From assembly GCA_963837285.1 (NCBI GenBank), contig CAWIMS010000002.1, forward strand, positions 496,001 to 560,000: 64,000 bases of DNA, read 5' to 3'. The notes beneath the pieces were generated by a model. That model did no database searches. It had not been told where the DNA came from and saw only the letters and a list, made by a program, of their open reading frames with translations. This document shows positions 24,260 to 32,617 of the stretch, in pieces. The stretch comes from Planosporangium sp963837285 (GTDB taxonomy: Bacteria; Actinomycetota; Actinomycetes; Mycobacteriales; Micromonosporaceae). Positions within the stretch are counted from its first letter, which is position 1; each line of letters opens with the position of its first letter. Both the position numbers and the translations under genes were made by a program.

Positions 24260-26623
24260 ATGCACGCTGTCTCCGAAAACCCCCAGATTCCGGCCCCGGC
24301 CGAGGCGGAGTCCCGCCGCAGCCCACGCCGTGACCCCGAGCGCCTGCTGGACGGGCTCAACGGCCCGCAACGGGAGGCGGTCACCCACCGTGGCGCGTCG
24401 TTGCTCATCGTCGCCGGCGCCGGCTCGGGCAAGACCCGGGTGCTCACCCATCGGATCGCCTACCTGCTCGCGGCCGGCGACGTGCACCCGGGCGAGATCA
24501 TCGCGATCACGTTCACCAACAAGGCGGCCGGCGAGATGAAGGAGCGGGTCGCCCACCTGGTCGGCGGCCGGGCCCGGCTGATGTGGGTGTCGACGTTCCA
24601 CTCCGCGTGCGTGCGGATCCTGCGTGCCGAGCACGAGCAGGCCGGGCTGAAGAGCACGTTCTCGATCTACGATGCCGACGACTCCCGCCGGCTGATGACG
24701 CTCGTCGCCCGGGAGCTGGATCTCGATCCGAAGCGGTTCCCGGCCCGGGGGCTGGCCGCCCAGGTCTCCAACCTGAAGAACGAGCTGGTCGACCCGGCGA
24801 AGGCGGCGGCCAAGGCGGTCGGGCCGATGCAGCGCACGGTCGCCGAGGCATACACGCTCTACCAGCAGCGGCTGCGTGAGGCGCAGGCGCTCGATTTCGA
24901 CGACCTGATCATGGCGACGGTGCGGCTGTTCCAGTCGCACAAGGAGGTCGCCGGGAAGTACCGGCAGCGGTTCAAGCACGTGCTGGTGGACGAATACCAG
25001 GACACCAACCACGCGCAGTACATGTTGATCAAAGAGCTTGTGGGCGACACCGGCGAGCTGTGCGTCGTCGGTGACGCCGATCAGTCGATCTACGCGTTCC
25101 GCGGGGCGACGATCCGCAACATCCTGGAGTTCGAGCGCGACTACCCGGACGCGCGCACGATCCTGCTGGAGCAGAACTACCGGTCCACCCAGACGATCCT
25201 GTCGGCGGCCAACGCGGTGATCGACCGCAACACCGAGCGCAAGCCCAAGCGGCTGTGGAGCGAGGAGGGCGCCGGCGAGCAGATCGTCGGTTACGTGGCC
25301 GACACCGAGCACGCCGAGGCCGACTGGGTCGCGCGCGAGGTCGACCGGCTCTGCAAGCACGACGGGTTCCGGCCGGCCGACGTCGCGGTGTTCTACCGGA
25401 CCAACGCCCAGTCCCGGGTGTTCGAGGAGGTGTTCATCCGGTTCGGGCTGCCCTACAAGGTCGTCGGCGGGGTGCGCTTCTACGAGCGCAGGGAGGTCCG
25501 GGACGCGCTGGCCTACCTGCGGGCGGTGGCCAACCCGGACGACACGGTCAACATCCGGCGCATCCTCAACACCCCGCGCCGGGGCATCGGCGAGCGCGCC
25601 GAAGCCTGTGTCGAGGCGCTCGCGGCACGGGAGCGGATCTCGTTCGGCGCGGCGCTGGCCAGGGTCGACGAGGCGGTCGGCATCTCCACCCGCTCCGCTA
25701 ACGCGATCAAGGACTTCGTCGCGCTGCTCGATGAGGCGCGCGAGCAGGCCGCCACCTCGGCGCCCGAGGAGATTCTCGAAGCGCTGTTGCAGCGCAGCGG
25801 ATACCTGACCGAGCTGGAGGACAGCGTCGACCCGCAGGACGCCGGCCGGGTGGAAAACCTCCAGGAGCTGGTCAGCGTGGCCCGGGAGTACACCGAGCGG
25901 GCCACCCTGCTGGAGGAGGAGGCGACGCTGGCCGGCTTCCTGGAGCAGGTGGCCCTGGTCGCCGACGCTGACGAGGTGCCCTCCGACGACCCCGAGCACC
26001 AGGGCGTCGTCACGCTCATGACGCTGCACACCGCCAAGGGCCTGGAGTTCCCGGTGGTCTTCCTGACCGGCCTGGAGGAGAGCGTCTTCCCGCACATCCG
26101 ATCGCTGGAGGACAACCGCGAGCTGGAGGAGGAGCGCCGGCTGGCCTATGTCGGCATCACCCGGGCCCGCAAGCGGCTGTACCTGTCGCGTTCGGTCACC
26201 CGGTCGGCGTGGGGGCAGCCGCAGTACAACCCGGCGTCCCGGTTCCTGGAGGAGATGCCGAGCGAGTTGGTTCGGTGGGAGCGCACCGACGGGGCCTACA
26301 CGAGCTGGTCGGGCAGTGGGGTCGGCGGTCGCGGGTTCGGGCGGTCCGCCGAGCGCACCAACCGGTTCGTCGGCGGCACTCCCAAGGCCACCGAGCTGGC
26401 CCAGCGGCTCGGGCTCGACGCGTCCAAGCTGTCCACGGCCAGCGAGCTGCCGAGGTCGGAGGCGCCCGCGGTGGCCGCCGGCGACCGGATCACCCACCAG
26501 CGGTACGGGATGGGGCGGGTGCTCGCGGTCGAGGGGTCCGGGGCGCGCGCTCAGGCCCAGGTCGACTTCGGCGACCAGGTGATGTGGATCGTCCTCCGCC
26601 ACGCCCCGATCGAAAAGATCTAG
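24260..26623 (+). CDS. pcrA: ATP-dependent DNA helicase PcrA/UvrD1
   Basis: A 787-residue superfamily 1A helicase. Motifs in order: Q motif LNGPQREAV; Walker A IVAGAGSGKTRVLTHR; motif Ia ITFTNKAAGEMKERV; motif II LVDEYQDTNHAQY; motif III VVGDADQSIYAFRGA; motif IV LLEQNYRSTQ; motif V VTLMTLHTAKGLEFPVVFL; motif VI RRLAYVGITRARKRL. A Tudor-like C-terminal segment ends DQVMWIVLRHAPIEKI. It unwinds DNA in nucleotide excision repair and helps replication past obstacles. TAGACT, 9 nt before the ATG, is a likely -10, giving almost no 5' leader. The position beside chorismate mutase and an M23 peptidase matches mycobacterial uvrD1. Confidence 0.92.
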   Translation: MHAVSENPQIPAPAEAESRRSPRRDPERLLDGLNGPQREAVTHRGASLLIVAGAGSGKTRVLTHRIAYLLAAGDVHPGEIIAITFTNKAAGEMKERVAHLVGGRARLMWVSTFHSACVRILRAEHEQAGLKSTFSIYDADDSRRLMTLVARELDLDPKRFPARGLAAQVSNLKNELVDPAKAAAKAVGPMQRTVAEAYTLYQQRLREAQALDFDDLIMATVRLFQSHKEVAGKYRQRFKHVLVDEYQDTNHAQYMLIKELVGDTGELCVVGDADQSIYAFRGATIRNILEFERDYPDARTILLEQNYRSTQTILSAANAVIDRNTERKPKRLWSEEGAGEQIVGYVADTEHAEADWVAREVDRLCKHDGFRPADVAVFYRTNAQSRVFEEVFIRFGLPYKVVGGVRFYERREVRDALAYLRAVANPDDTVNIRRILNTPRRGIGERAEACVEALAARERISFGAALARVDEAVGISTRSANAIKDFVALLDEAREQAATSAPEEILEALLQRSGYLTELEDSVDPQDAGRVENLQELVSVAREYTERATLLEEEATLAGFLEQVALVADADEVPSDDPEHQGVVTLMTLHTAKGLEFPVVFLTGLEESVFPHIRSLEDNRELEEERRLAYVGITRARKRLYLSRSVTRSAWGQPQYNPASRFLEEMPSELVRWERTDGAYTSWSGSGVGGRGFGRSAERTNRFVGGTPKATELAQRLGLDASKLSTASELPRSEAPAVAAGDRITHQRYGMGRVLAVEGSGARAQAQVDFGDQVMWIVLRHAPIEKI

Positions 26624-26697
26624 ATCGGCACAACTTCCGGGAAGTTGTGGTCTCCGGGCCGCCCTGAGGCAACAACTTCCCGGAAGTTGTGCCGATC
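26623..26697. repeat. Dual-palindrome intergenic repeat, copy 3
   Basis: A near-perfect copy: GATCGGCACAACTTCCGG at one end and CGGAAGTTGTGCCGATC at the other. It overlaps the last base of the pcrA TAG stop and ends 2 nt before the M23 peptidase stop, so it fills the whole gap between two convergent genes. Either strand can form two 8-bp hairpins or one long one, which fits a bidirectional terminator. Confidence 0.9.
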
Positions 26698-26699
26698 AA

Positions 26700-27437
26700 T
26701 CAATCCTGGGGGAGGACGCCGCCCTTGACGACCTCGATGTGGTCGAGGACGTCGACACCGTGGGCGCGCATGAACGCCAGCGGCTCGATCGGCTTGCCGT
26801 CGACCCGGATCTCGAAGTGCAGGTGCGGGCCGGTCGAGAAACCGGTGTTGCCGGTGAGGCCGATGAGCTGGCCGGCCTCGACGCGCTGACCCTCTTTGAC
26901 GAGCAGCTTGCTGGAATGGCCGTACACCGAGACGGCGCCGTCCTCGTGCTGGATCATGATGTTGTACCCGTACCCGCCGTTGTAGCGGGCCAGGATCACC
27001 GTGCCGGAGGAGGCGGCGAAATACTGCGTACCCTCGACGGCCGTCAGGTCGACGCCGGGATGCAACACGCCCCAGCGCGGCCCGAACGGCGACGACATCT
27101 GGTAGTTGGTGTGCAGCGGGGCGACCCAGAGGTCCTGGCCCGGCTGCTGGCTCACCGCGATCGTGGTGCCGCGCTCGTCGGACCGGCTGGCCCGGTCGGC
27201 CACCTGCTTCTGGCGGTCGGCGAGATCGGTGCTGCTCGCGGTCACGCTTCCGGCGTCGAAACCGGCGAGCGCGTTCTGCCCCTTGAGATCGGGCATCGCG
27301 TGACTGGTCCCGAGCGCCACCACACCGGCACCCACGAACGCGGTCGTCACGACGACGGCGTACCGGCTTCGCGGTGGAGTGGGTGCGCGGCGACGACCAC
27401 GGTAGCGCCCACGTGGGGTCCGGTGGTCCACGCACAC
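26700..27437 (-). CDS. M23-family peptidase, membrane-anchored or secreted
   Basis: A 245-residue protein with a basic N-terminus, one membrane segment (YAVVVTTAFVGAGVVALG, about 26-43) and a C-terminal LytM/M23 domain. Zinc ligands are visible as HPGVDLTAVEG and GPHLHFEIRVDG, with GLTGNTGFSTGP between them. It should cut peptide crossbridges of peptidoglycan outside the membrane. The mycobacterial counterpart (Rv0950c) occupies the same place next to uvrD1. A promoter is seen about 107-136 nt upstream. Confidence 0.85.
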   Translation of the reverse strand: MCVDHRTPRGRYRGRRRAPTPPRSRYAVVVTTAFVGAGVVALGTSHAMPDLKGQNALAGFDAGSVTASSTDLADRQKQVADRASRSDERGTTIAVSQQPGQDLWVAPLHTNYQMSSPFGPRWGVLHPGVDLTAVEGTQYFAASSGTVILARYNGGYGYNIMIQHEDGAVSVYGHSSKLLVKEGQRVEAGQLIGLTGNTGFSTGPHLHFEIRVDGKPIEPLAFMRAHGVDVLDHIEVVKGGVLPQD

Positions 27438-27821
27438 CCTCCGACGTCGCCGACAAAAGACAACGGGTCACTGCCAGCCGTCACACAGGCAAGCCGCGTA
27501 AACCCGGACCGACACCCGCCTCAACGGTTGACGGCCGCTGGACACCGTAGCCAACCCGTTATCGCAGGTACAAGCCGGCTCGCGCAGTCGAGCGACTACG
27601 CAGTGCGATTGTGCGTCGTCACGGCGGGTACCCGTGACCAGCAACGGGACCCTTTCGTTTACCGGCAACCGGTCCGTCGCCTGGAATGTGGCGTGACCTG
27701 TACCGCATTCCGGCCACGGCCCCACGCGGGGTACGTTTCGGCCAGGGCATTGTCGCCCCGTCGCGCGGCTGGTCACCCGGTGCGAACCAATAGCGCGAGA
27801 ACAAGAAGGGACGCATACGCC
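27438..27821. other. Intergenic region between M23 peptidase and B12-binding protein
   Basis: This 384-base gap carries the divergent control regions. On the minus strand there is a good promoter at 27544-27573 and a roughly 100-nt leader before the M23 start. On the plus strand AAGAAGGGA at 27803-27811 is a ribosome-binding site for the mini-ORF at 27822. I searched by eye for the c-di-AMP riboswitch often found before actinobacterial cell-wall hydrolases and did not find its conserved core. No other coding potential is convincing. Confidence 0.5.
27544..27573 (-). promoter_or_regulatory. Promoter of the M23 peptidase gene
   Basis: On the minus strand, TTGTAC (27568-27573) and TACGGT (27544-27549) are separated by 18 nt, a good match to a housekeeping actinobacterial promoter. 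The transcript would have a 5' leader of about 100 nt before the M23 start. Confidence 0.55.
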
Positions 27822-27901
27822 ATGAGCGAGCGGAGCGAGCGAGTCGATATTGCGGCGCCATTGAGCCTCATGACGTTGCCGAGCGCCAGCGGGGCGACGG
27901 C
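27822..27901 (+). repeat. 80-bp start-codon element, single copy
   Basis: The unit runs from ATGAGCGAGCGGAGCGAGCG to the base before the next ATGAGCG. It shares ATGAGCGAGCG, AGCGAGCGA and GCCATTGAGCCTCATG with the three 80-bp units at 55314-55553, and has exactly the same length. It inserts one mini-ORF between the ribosome-binding site and the coding sequence of the B12-binding protein. Confidence 0.8.
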
Positions 27902-27905
27902 ATGA
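27822..27905 (+). CDS. 27-residue mini-ORF of the 80-bp start-codon element (single copy)
   Basis: ATG 27822 to TGA 27905, starting MSERSERVDIAAPLSL. The TGA overlaps the ATG of the B12-binding protein (ATGA), so the mini-ORF would be translationally coupled to it. The flanking CATGAGCG is present at both ends of the 80-bp unit, as if the unit had been inserted at, or duplicated, the original start codon. The ribosome-binding site AAGAAGGGA is 10 nt upstream of this ATG and 90 nt from the downstream one. The same-sized mini-ORF occurs three times at 55310-55553. Confidence 0.6.
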   Translation: MSERSERVDIAAPLSLMTLPSASGATA

Positions 27906-28306
27906 GCGCGCGGATTCGGGTCGTCGTCGCCAAACCGGGCCTGGATGGTCATGATCGTGGCGCGAAAGTGGTGGCACGCGCGTTGCGGGACGCCGGCATG
28001 GAGGTCATCTACACCGGTCTACACCAGACTCCGGAGCAGATCGTGGAGACCGCGATCCAGGAGGACGCCGACGCGGTCGGCCTGTCGGTGCTCTCCGGCG
28101 CGCACATGACGCTGTTCCGCCGGGTCATCGAGTTGCTCGCTGAGCGGGGCGCGGACGACATCGTCGTCTTCGGCGGCGGGATCATTCCCGACGGCGACAT
28201 TCCCGAACTGGAGAAGCTGGGCGTCGCGAAGATCTTCACGCCCGGCGCCACCACCCAGTCCATCGTGGATTGGGTCCGCGCGAACGTGGCGACACCGGTG
28301 GGATAG
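27902..28306 (+). CDS. Cobalamin (B12)-binding small subunit of an acyl-CoA mutase
   Basis: A 134-residue stand-alone B12-binding domain: RVVVAKPGLDGHDRGAKVVA contains the cobalt-ligand motif Asp15-x-His17-x-x-Gly20, followed by VGLSVLSGAHMT and VVFGGGIIPDGDIP. The size matches small subunits such as IcmB of isobutyryl-CoA mutase or related methylmalonyl-CoA mutase systems. No large subunit is in the window, so the partner must be encoded elsewhere. Its ATG overlaps the stop of the mini-ORF at 27822. Confidence 0.85.
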   Translation: MSARIRVVVAKPGLDGHDRGAKVVARALRDAGMEVIYTGLHQTPEQIVETAIQEDADAVGLSVLSGAHMTLFRRVIELLAERGADDIVVFGGGIIPDGDIPELEKLGVAKIFTPGATTQSIVDWVRANVATPVG

Positions 28307-28361
28307 CGCAGAAAAAGGGGAGGGGCCGGACGCACCCCTCACACGCCCGGCCTCTCATGCA

Positions 28362-28414
28362 CGATGCCCTGCCGCCACCCCTCGACCGACAGGGCATCGG
28401 CCGTCCTGGTTTTT
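28362..28414 (+). terminator. Terminator after the B12-binding protein gene
   Basis: Stem CGATGCCCTG (28362-28371) with CAGGGCATCG (28390-28399), followed within 10 nt by a run of five T (28410-28414). The layout is that of an intrinsic terminator with a somewhat long loop. Confidence 0.6.
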
Positions 28415-28550
28415 CGTGTCCCGCGCTCCCGCGCCCGACATCACACTCAACGACCTGCTCCGCTGCCGGTTACGCCAGCGTTACGGGGTTTTTCGTGGGA
28501 GTGTGGAAGCCGGTCGGGTGTGCGATCGCGCACACCGCGTACCCGCTGGG

Positions 28551-28578
28551 TTGGGTCCTCCGGCGACATCGCTAGGCT
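28551..28578 (+). promoter_or_regulatory. Probable sucCD promoter
   Basis: TTGGGT (28551-28556) and TAGGCT (28573-28578) are separated by 16 nt. The expected transcript starts near 28585 and has a leader of about 48 nt before the sucC GTG. Confidence 0.5.
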
Positions 28579-28632
28579 GCGGCCGAAGGCGGCCATACCC
28601 GGGCCGGTCGAGATCACCGAGAAGAGGATGTC

Positions 28633-29823
28633 GTGGACCTGTACGAGTACCAGGGGCGCGAGCTGTTCGCGCGGCACGGGTTGCCCGTGCTGGCCGGCGG
28701 CGTCGCCACTACTCCGGAGGAGGCCCGCGCGATCGCCGAGCGCCTCGGCGGCCGCGTGGTCGTCAAGGCCCAGGTGAAGGTCGGCGGCCGGGGCAAGGCG
28801 GGCGGCGTGAAGCTCGCCGAGGGCACGGCCGAGGCGCGCGAGCCCGCCGAGCGACATCCTCGGCATGGACATCAAGGGCCACACGGTCCACAAGGTCATG
28901 ATGACCGTGACCGCGGACATCGCCGAGGAGTACTACTTCTCCTACCTGCTCGACCGCGCCAACCGCACCTTCCTGTGCATCGCCAGCGTCGCCGGCGGCA
29001 TGGACATCGAGCAGGTCGCGGACGAGACCCCGGAGAAGGTCGCCAAGGTCGCCGATCGACGCCGAACCGGGGCGTCGACGAGGCGCAAGGCCCGGGAGAT
29101 CGTCACCGCGGCCGGATTCCCGGCCGAGGTGGCCGACCAGGTCGTCGACATCGCGGTCAAGCTGTGGCAGGCGTTCGTCGCCGAGGACGCCACGCTGGTC
29201 GAGGTGAACCCGCTCGCCAAGACCGCCGACGGCAAGGTGCTCTGCCTGGACGCCAAGGTCACGCTCGACGAGAACGCCGCGTTCCGGCACCCGAGACCAC
29301 GAGGCGCTGAGTCGACCAGTCCGCGGTCGACCCGCTGGAGCAGGCCGCCAAGGAGAAGGACCTCAACTACGTCAAGCTCGACGGCGAGGTCGGCATCATC
29401 GGCAACGGCGCCGGTCTGGTCATGTCGACGCTCGACGTGGTCGCGTACGCCGGTGAGGAGTTCGGCACCGTCAAGCCGGCCAACTTCCTCGACATCGGCG
29501 GCGGCGCCAGCGCCGCAGGTGATGGCCAACGGGCTGGAGATCGTGCTCTCCGACCCGGCGGTGAAGAGCGTGTTCGTCAACGTCTTCGGCGGCATCACCG
29601 CCTGCGACGCGGTCGCCAACGGCATCGTGCAGGCGCTTGGCCTGCTGGAGCAGCGCGGCGAAGAAGGTCACCAAGCCGCTGGTCGTGCGGCTGGACGGCA
29701 ACAACGCCGAGGCGGGGCGGCGCGATCCTCGACCGGCGCGCCAACCCGCTGGTCGAGCGGGTGGACACAATGGACGGTGCGGCCGAGCGGGCCGCCGAGC
29801 TGGCCGCGGCGGGAAAGAAGTGA
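28633..29823 (+). pseudogene. sucC: Succinate-CoA ligase beta subunit, multiply frameshifted as read
   Basis: The pieces together cover a roughly 390-residue SucC. The N-terminal ATP-grasp region is MDLYEYQGRELFARHGLPVL with VVVKAQVKVGGRGKAGGVKL. The central part is DIKGHTVHKVMMTVTADIAE and LVEVNPLAKTADGKV. The C-terminal ligase part is KPANFLDIGGGAS, VFVNVFGGITACDAVANGIV and ERVDTMDGAAERAAELA. At least five changes of phase are needed (near 28845, 29055, 29300, 29515, 29660, 29715), mostly explained by single extra bases. sucD follows 6 nt later and is intact. The enzyme makes ATP or GTP from succinyl-CoA in the TCA cycle; errors in the sequence are the likely cause of the breaks. Confidence 0.85.
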
Positions 29824-29829
29824 CCTGAC

Positions 29830-30717
29830 ATGGCTATCTGGCTGACCAAGGACTCGAAGGTCATCGTCCAGGGGATGACCGGCTCCGAGGGTTCCAAGCA
29901 CACCCGGCGGATGCTCGCCGCCGGCACCAACGTCGTCGGCGGCACCAACCCGCGCAAGGCCGGCCAGACGGTCGACTTCGACGGCACCGAGCTGCCGGTC
30001 TTCGCCACCGTCGCCGAGGCGATGGAGGAGACCGGCGCCGACGTCACCGTCATCTTCGTGCCGCCGCAGTTCACCAAGGCCGCGGTGGTCGAGGCGATCG
30101 ACGCCGGCATCCCGCTGGCCGTGGTGATCACCGAGGGCGTGCCGGTGCACGACACCGCCGCGTTCTGGGCGTACAACGTCGCGAAGGGCGAGCGGACCCG
30201 GATCATCGGCCCGAACTGCCCGGGCATCGCGTCGCCCGGGCGCTCCAACGCCGGCATCATCCCGGCCGACATCACCGGCCCGGGCCGGATCGGCCTGGTC
30301 AGCAAGAGCGGCACGCTGACCTACCAGATGATGTACGAGCTGCGCGACATCGGCTTCTCCACCTGCGTCGGCATCGGCGGCGACCCGATCATCGGCACCA
30401 CGCACATCGACGCGCTCGCGGCGTTCCAGGACGACCCGGAGACCGACGCGATCGTGATGATCGGTGAGATCGGTGGCGACGCCGAGGAGCGGGCCGCCGA
30501 GTTCATCAAGGCCAACGTGACCAAGCCGGTGGTCGGCTACATCGCCGGCTTCACCGCGCCGCCCGGCAAGACCATGGGCCACGCGGGCGCGATCATCTCC
30601 GGCTCGTCCGGCACCGCCGAGGCCAAGAAGGCGGCGCTGGAGGCGGTCGGCGTCAAGGTCGGCAAGACGCCGACCGAGACCGCCCGGCTGATGCGGGACG
30701 TGGTGCTCAGCCTCTGA
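29830..30717 (+). CDS. sucD: Succinate-CoA ligase alpha subunit
   Basis: A 295-residue complete SucD. The CoA-binding fold is KVIVQGMTGSEGSKHTRRML and GTNPRKAGQTVDF. The phospho-histidine region is GKTMGHAGAIISGSSGTAEA, with the active His in GHAGA. GPNCPGIASPG and GRIGLVSKSGTLTYQMMYEL are also present. It forms the alpha subunit of succinyl-CoA synthetase with SucC, encoded 6 nt upstream in one operon. A repeat element starts at its stop and a strong terminator follows at 30845. Confidence 0.95.
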   Translation: MAIWLTKDSKVIVQGMTGSEGSKHTRRMLAAGTNVVGGTNPRKAGQTVDFDGTELPVFATVAEAMEETGADVTVIFVPPQFTKAAVVEAIDAGIPLAVVITEGVPVHDTAAFWAYNVAKGERTRIIGPNCPGIASPGRSNAGIIPADITGPGRIGLVSKSGTLTYQMMYELRDIGFSTCVGIGGDPIIGTTHIDALAAFQDDPETDAIVMIGEIGGDAEERAAEFIKANVTKPVVGYIAGFTAPPGKTMGHAGAIISGSSGTAEAKKAALEAVGVKVGKTPTETARLMRDVVLSL

Positions 30718-30843
30718 GGTCGCTTCGCGCCGCCGGCCGCAGCCGGCCCGGAGTCGAAGGCGCGCCAGCGCCCGAGCGGAGGGTCGGCTACAGGCCGGAT
30801 TTGAGGCGCGAAGCCGCGCGAGCGAAGCGAGCGCCAATAATAC
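30718..30843. repeat. Stop-codon-linked GC-rich repeat, copy 2
   Basis: It begins right after the sucD TGA with GGTCGCTTCGCGCCGCCGGCC and ends with AGCCGCGCGAGCGAAGCGAG and CGCCAATAATACAGAG. It matches the element after guaB3 (425-546) at both ends and in the middle (CAGGCCGGA followed by TTGAGGCGCG), with a more divergent part between. Confidence 0.6.
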
Positions 30844-30844
30844 A

Positions 30845-30880
30845 GAGCGGCCGGTCGGGATGACCGGCCGCTCACCTTTT
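30845..30880 (+). terminator. sucCD terminator
   Basis: Perfect 12-bp stem GAGCGGCCGGTC (30845-30856) and GACCGGCCGCTC (30862-30873), 5-nt loop, then ACCTTTT. It ends 17 nt before the next ATG, so the downstream gene must have a promoter in or beyond it, or depend on readthrough. Confidence 0.8.
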
Positions 30881-30896
30881 GGAAGAGTGGACGTCG

Positions 30897-32225
30897 ATGC
30901 CTACCACTCCGGACGAGACAGTTTCCCCGGCCGCCCCGTCGCCGGAGTCGCCGTCGCGTCCGAGCCGCAGCGTGCCGGCGCCGCGCCGCCCACCGGCGCC
31001 CGGCAGCGCCCGCCGCGCCCCGGTAGCGCTCGCGGCGGCCGTGACGACGACGTGGGCCGCGCTGGTCTCGCTGGCCCCGGTGCTCACCGTGGTCCTGCTC
31101 GCCAGCCTGGTCGCGGGTGCCGGCGCGCCGCTCGGCCAGGTGATCCGTGTCGCGCTGGCGGGTTGGCTGCTGGCGCACGGGGTGGAGTTGCGCACCGGCA
31201 CCGGCCCGCTGGGGCTGGTGCCACTCGGGTTCAGCGTGTTCGCCGCGTGGCGGGTGGCCCGCGCGGGGGTACACACGACCCGCGCGATCGGGGGTAGGCG
31301 GCGCAGGTCACCCCGGCTCGTTCTGCTCGCCGCCGTGTCGGTGGCCATCGTGTACGGGCTGCTCGGCGCCATCGCCGCCGCCGTCGTCCACATGCCGGGG
31401 CTGCGGGTGGACGTGACGCGGGCGGCGGTGACGCTGGCCGGCTTCGGGCTCGTCGCCGCGCTGGCCGGGGCCATCGTGGAGAGCGGGCTGGCTGGCCGGC
31501 TGGTCCGGCGTACCCCGATGGTGCTGCGCGACGCGACCCGCACCGGTGTCGTCGCGGTGCTGCTCGTCCTCGGCGCCGGAGCGGCGGCGGCGGGCACCGC
31601 GCTGGCGCTGTCCGGCGGTGCCGCGAGCAAGGTGCTTGCCGCGTACCACGCCGGGCTGGCCGGTCAGGTCGGGCTGACCCTGGTCTGCGTCGTGTACGGG
31701 CCCAACCTCGCCGTCTGGGCGGCCAGCTACCTGGCCGGCCCCGGATTCGCCCTCGGCGCCGGCACCACGGTCACCGCGGCCCGGGTGTCCCTCGGCACTG
31801 TTCCGGCGGTGCCGGTGCTCGCGGGCGTGCCCGCCAGGCCGATCTCGGACTGGGCGGCCCTGCTGCTCGCCGTGCCGCTCGCCGCCGGCATGGTCGCCGG
31901 CTGGCTGCTGGTCCGTCGACGGCTGAAGGCCGTCGCCGCGGCAGGTGAGGCGGGCGCAGCTGACGAGGCTGAGCGGCCAGCGGTCGACTGGGTGCCGCTG
32001 CTGGGTGCGGCGCTGCTCGCCGGGCCGGTCGCCGGTGGCGCGCTGGCGTTCGCCGCCTGGGCCTCGGCCGGCCCGCTCGGGGGCGGCCACCTCGCCGAGA
32101 TCGGTGCCCGCGCGTGGCCGCTGGCCGGGATCACCGCCGGAGTGGTGGCGGCCGGCGCACTGGCCGGCGCGGCGACCACCCGGACCTTGGCCGGGGTACG
32201 CCGGAAGGCGCCCGAGAAACATTGA
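30897..32225 (+). CDS. DUF6350-family multi-TM membrane protein
   Basis: A 442-residue integral membrane protein with an N-terminal Pro/Ser-rich cytoplasmic region of about 45 residues and roughly ten membrane segments (for example VSLAPVLTVVLLASLVAGAG and LALLLAVPLAAGMVAGWLLV). ATG 30897 is chosen because GGAAGAG lies 9 nt upstream. In actinobacteria a gene of this family lies between sucD and purN (Rv0955 in M. tuberculosis), and some reports connect it to cell division. The position here is the same. No catalytic motif is visible. Confidence 0.75.
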   Translation: MPTTPDETVSPAAPSPESPSRPSRSVPAPRRPPAPGSARRAPVALAAAVTTTWAALVSLAPVLTVVLLASLVAGAGAPLGQVIRVALAGWLLAHGVELRTGTGPLGLVPLGFSVFAAWRVARAGVHTTRAIGGRRRRSPRLVLLAAVSVAIVYGLLGAIAAAVVHMPGLRVDVTRAAVTLAGFGLVAALAGAIVESGLAGRLVRRTPMVLRDATRTGVVAVLLVLGAGAAAAGTALALSGGAASKVLAAYHAGLAGQVGLTLVCVVYGPNLAVWAASYLAGPGFALGAGTTVTAARVSLGTVPAVPVLAGVPARPISDWAALLLAVPLAAGMVAGWLLVRRRLKAVAAAGEAGAADEAERPAVDWVPLLGAALLAGPVAGGALAFAAWASAGPLGGGHLAEIGARAWPLAGITAGVVAAGALAGAATTRTLAGVRRKAPEKH

Positions 32226-32253
32226 TGGGGCGCCCCGCCCGGGGCGCCCCATC
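32224..32253. terminator. Terminator after the DUF6350 gene
   Basis: Perfect inverted repeat GATGGGGCGCCCC (32224-32236) with GGGGCGCCCCATC (32241-32253), a 13-bp stem with a 4-nt loop. It overlaps the stop codon and lies between convergent genes, so it can serve both strands. Confidence 0.8.
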
Positions 32254-32269
32254 ACTATGTCGTGTTCGT

Positions 32270-32518
32270 CTACTTCTTCAGCACCGTGAAGTTGAGAATG
32301 AGTCCGAGCACGATGCCCAGCACCGACGCGACGATGGCCACCACGCCGAGGGTGTTGGGCTTGCCCGCCTTCTTGGCCTCGTTGATCGACAGAATGCCGA
32401 AGACGACGCCGATGATCGGGCAGCAGAGGAAACCGATGACGATGCCGAGAACGCCCCACAGCGTCGTCTTGTCGTTACCCGCCGGCGTTGCAGCGGGGGG
32501 TGGGTATGGTGCGGTCAA
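32270..32518 (-). CDS. Small DUF4190-like membrane protein
   Basis: About 82 residues from TTG 32518, chosen because GGAGG lies 5 nt upstream (32524-32528). Short Pro-rich start TAPYPPPAATPAG, then two membrane segments, LWGVLGIVIGFLCCPIIGVV and TLGVVAIVASVLGIVLGLIL, separated by FGILSINEAKKAGKPN. This arrangement matches DUF4190-type proteins of unknown function. It is followed on the same strand by related proteins at 32618 and 33356, so this is a cluster of small two-TM proteins. Confidence 0.65.
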   Translation of the reverse strand: MTAPYPPPAATPAGNDKTTLWGVLGIVIGFLCCPIIGVVFGILSINEAKKAGKPNTLGVVAIVASVLGIVLGLILNFTVLKK

Positions 32519-32617
32519 TTCGTCCTCCTGTATCAAGCCACGCGGCTCCGGGCGCCGCGGGAACGCGATGATCGTTGCGGTTGATCGAATTCCGGTCAAG
32601 CACGTCGACGATCAGCG

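Larger units (their letters stand above)
28307..28632 (+). other. Intergenic region before sucC with terminator and promoter
   Basis: This 326-base gap holds a terminator for the B12-binding gene (28362-28414), a stretch with no clear content (28415-28550) and a sucC promoter at 28551-28578. No protein-coding frame with recognisable features is present. Confidence 0.5.

Noticed and set aside
23673..24326. A 217-residue version of chorismate mutase starting at 24326
   Set aside because: The upstream part runs through the terminator and leader, has no family similarity and overlaps the divergent pcrA. The ATG at 23987 with its ribosome-binding site is better.
27438..27821. c-di-AMP (ydaO) riboswitch upstream of the M23 peptidase
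   Set aside because: The position would suit it, but I could not find the conserved core sequences in the minus-strand leader. A covariance-model search with the ydaO family would settle it.
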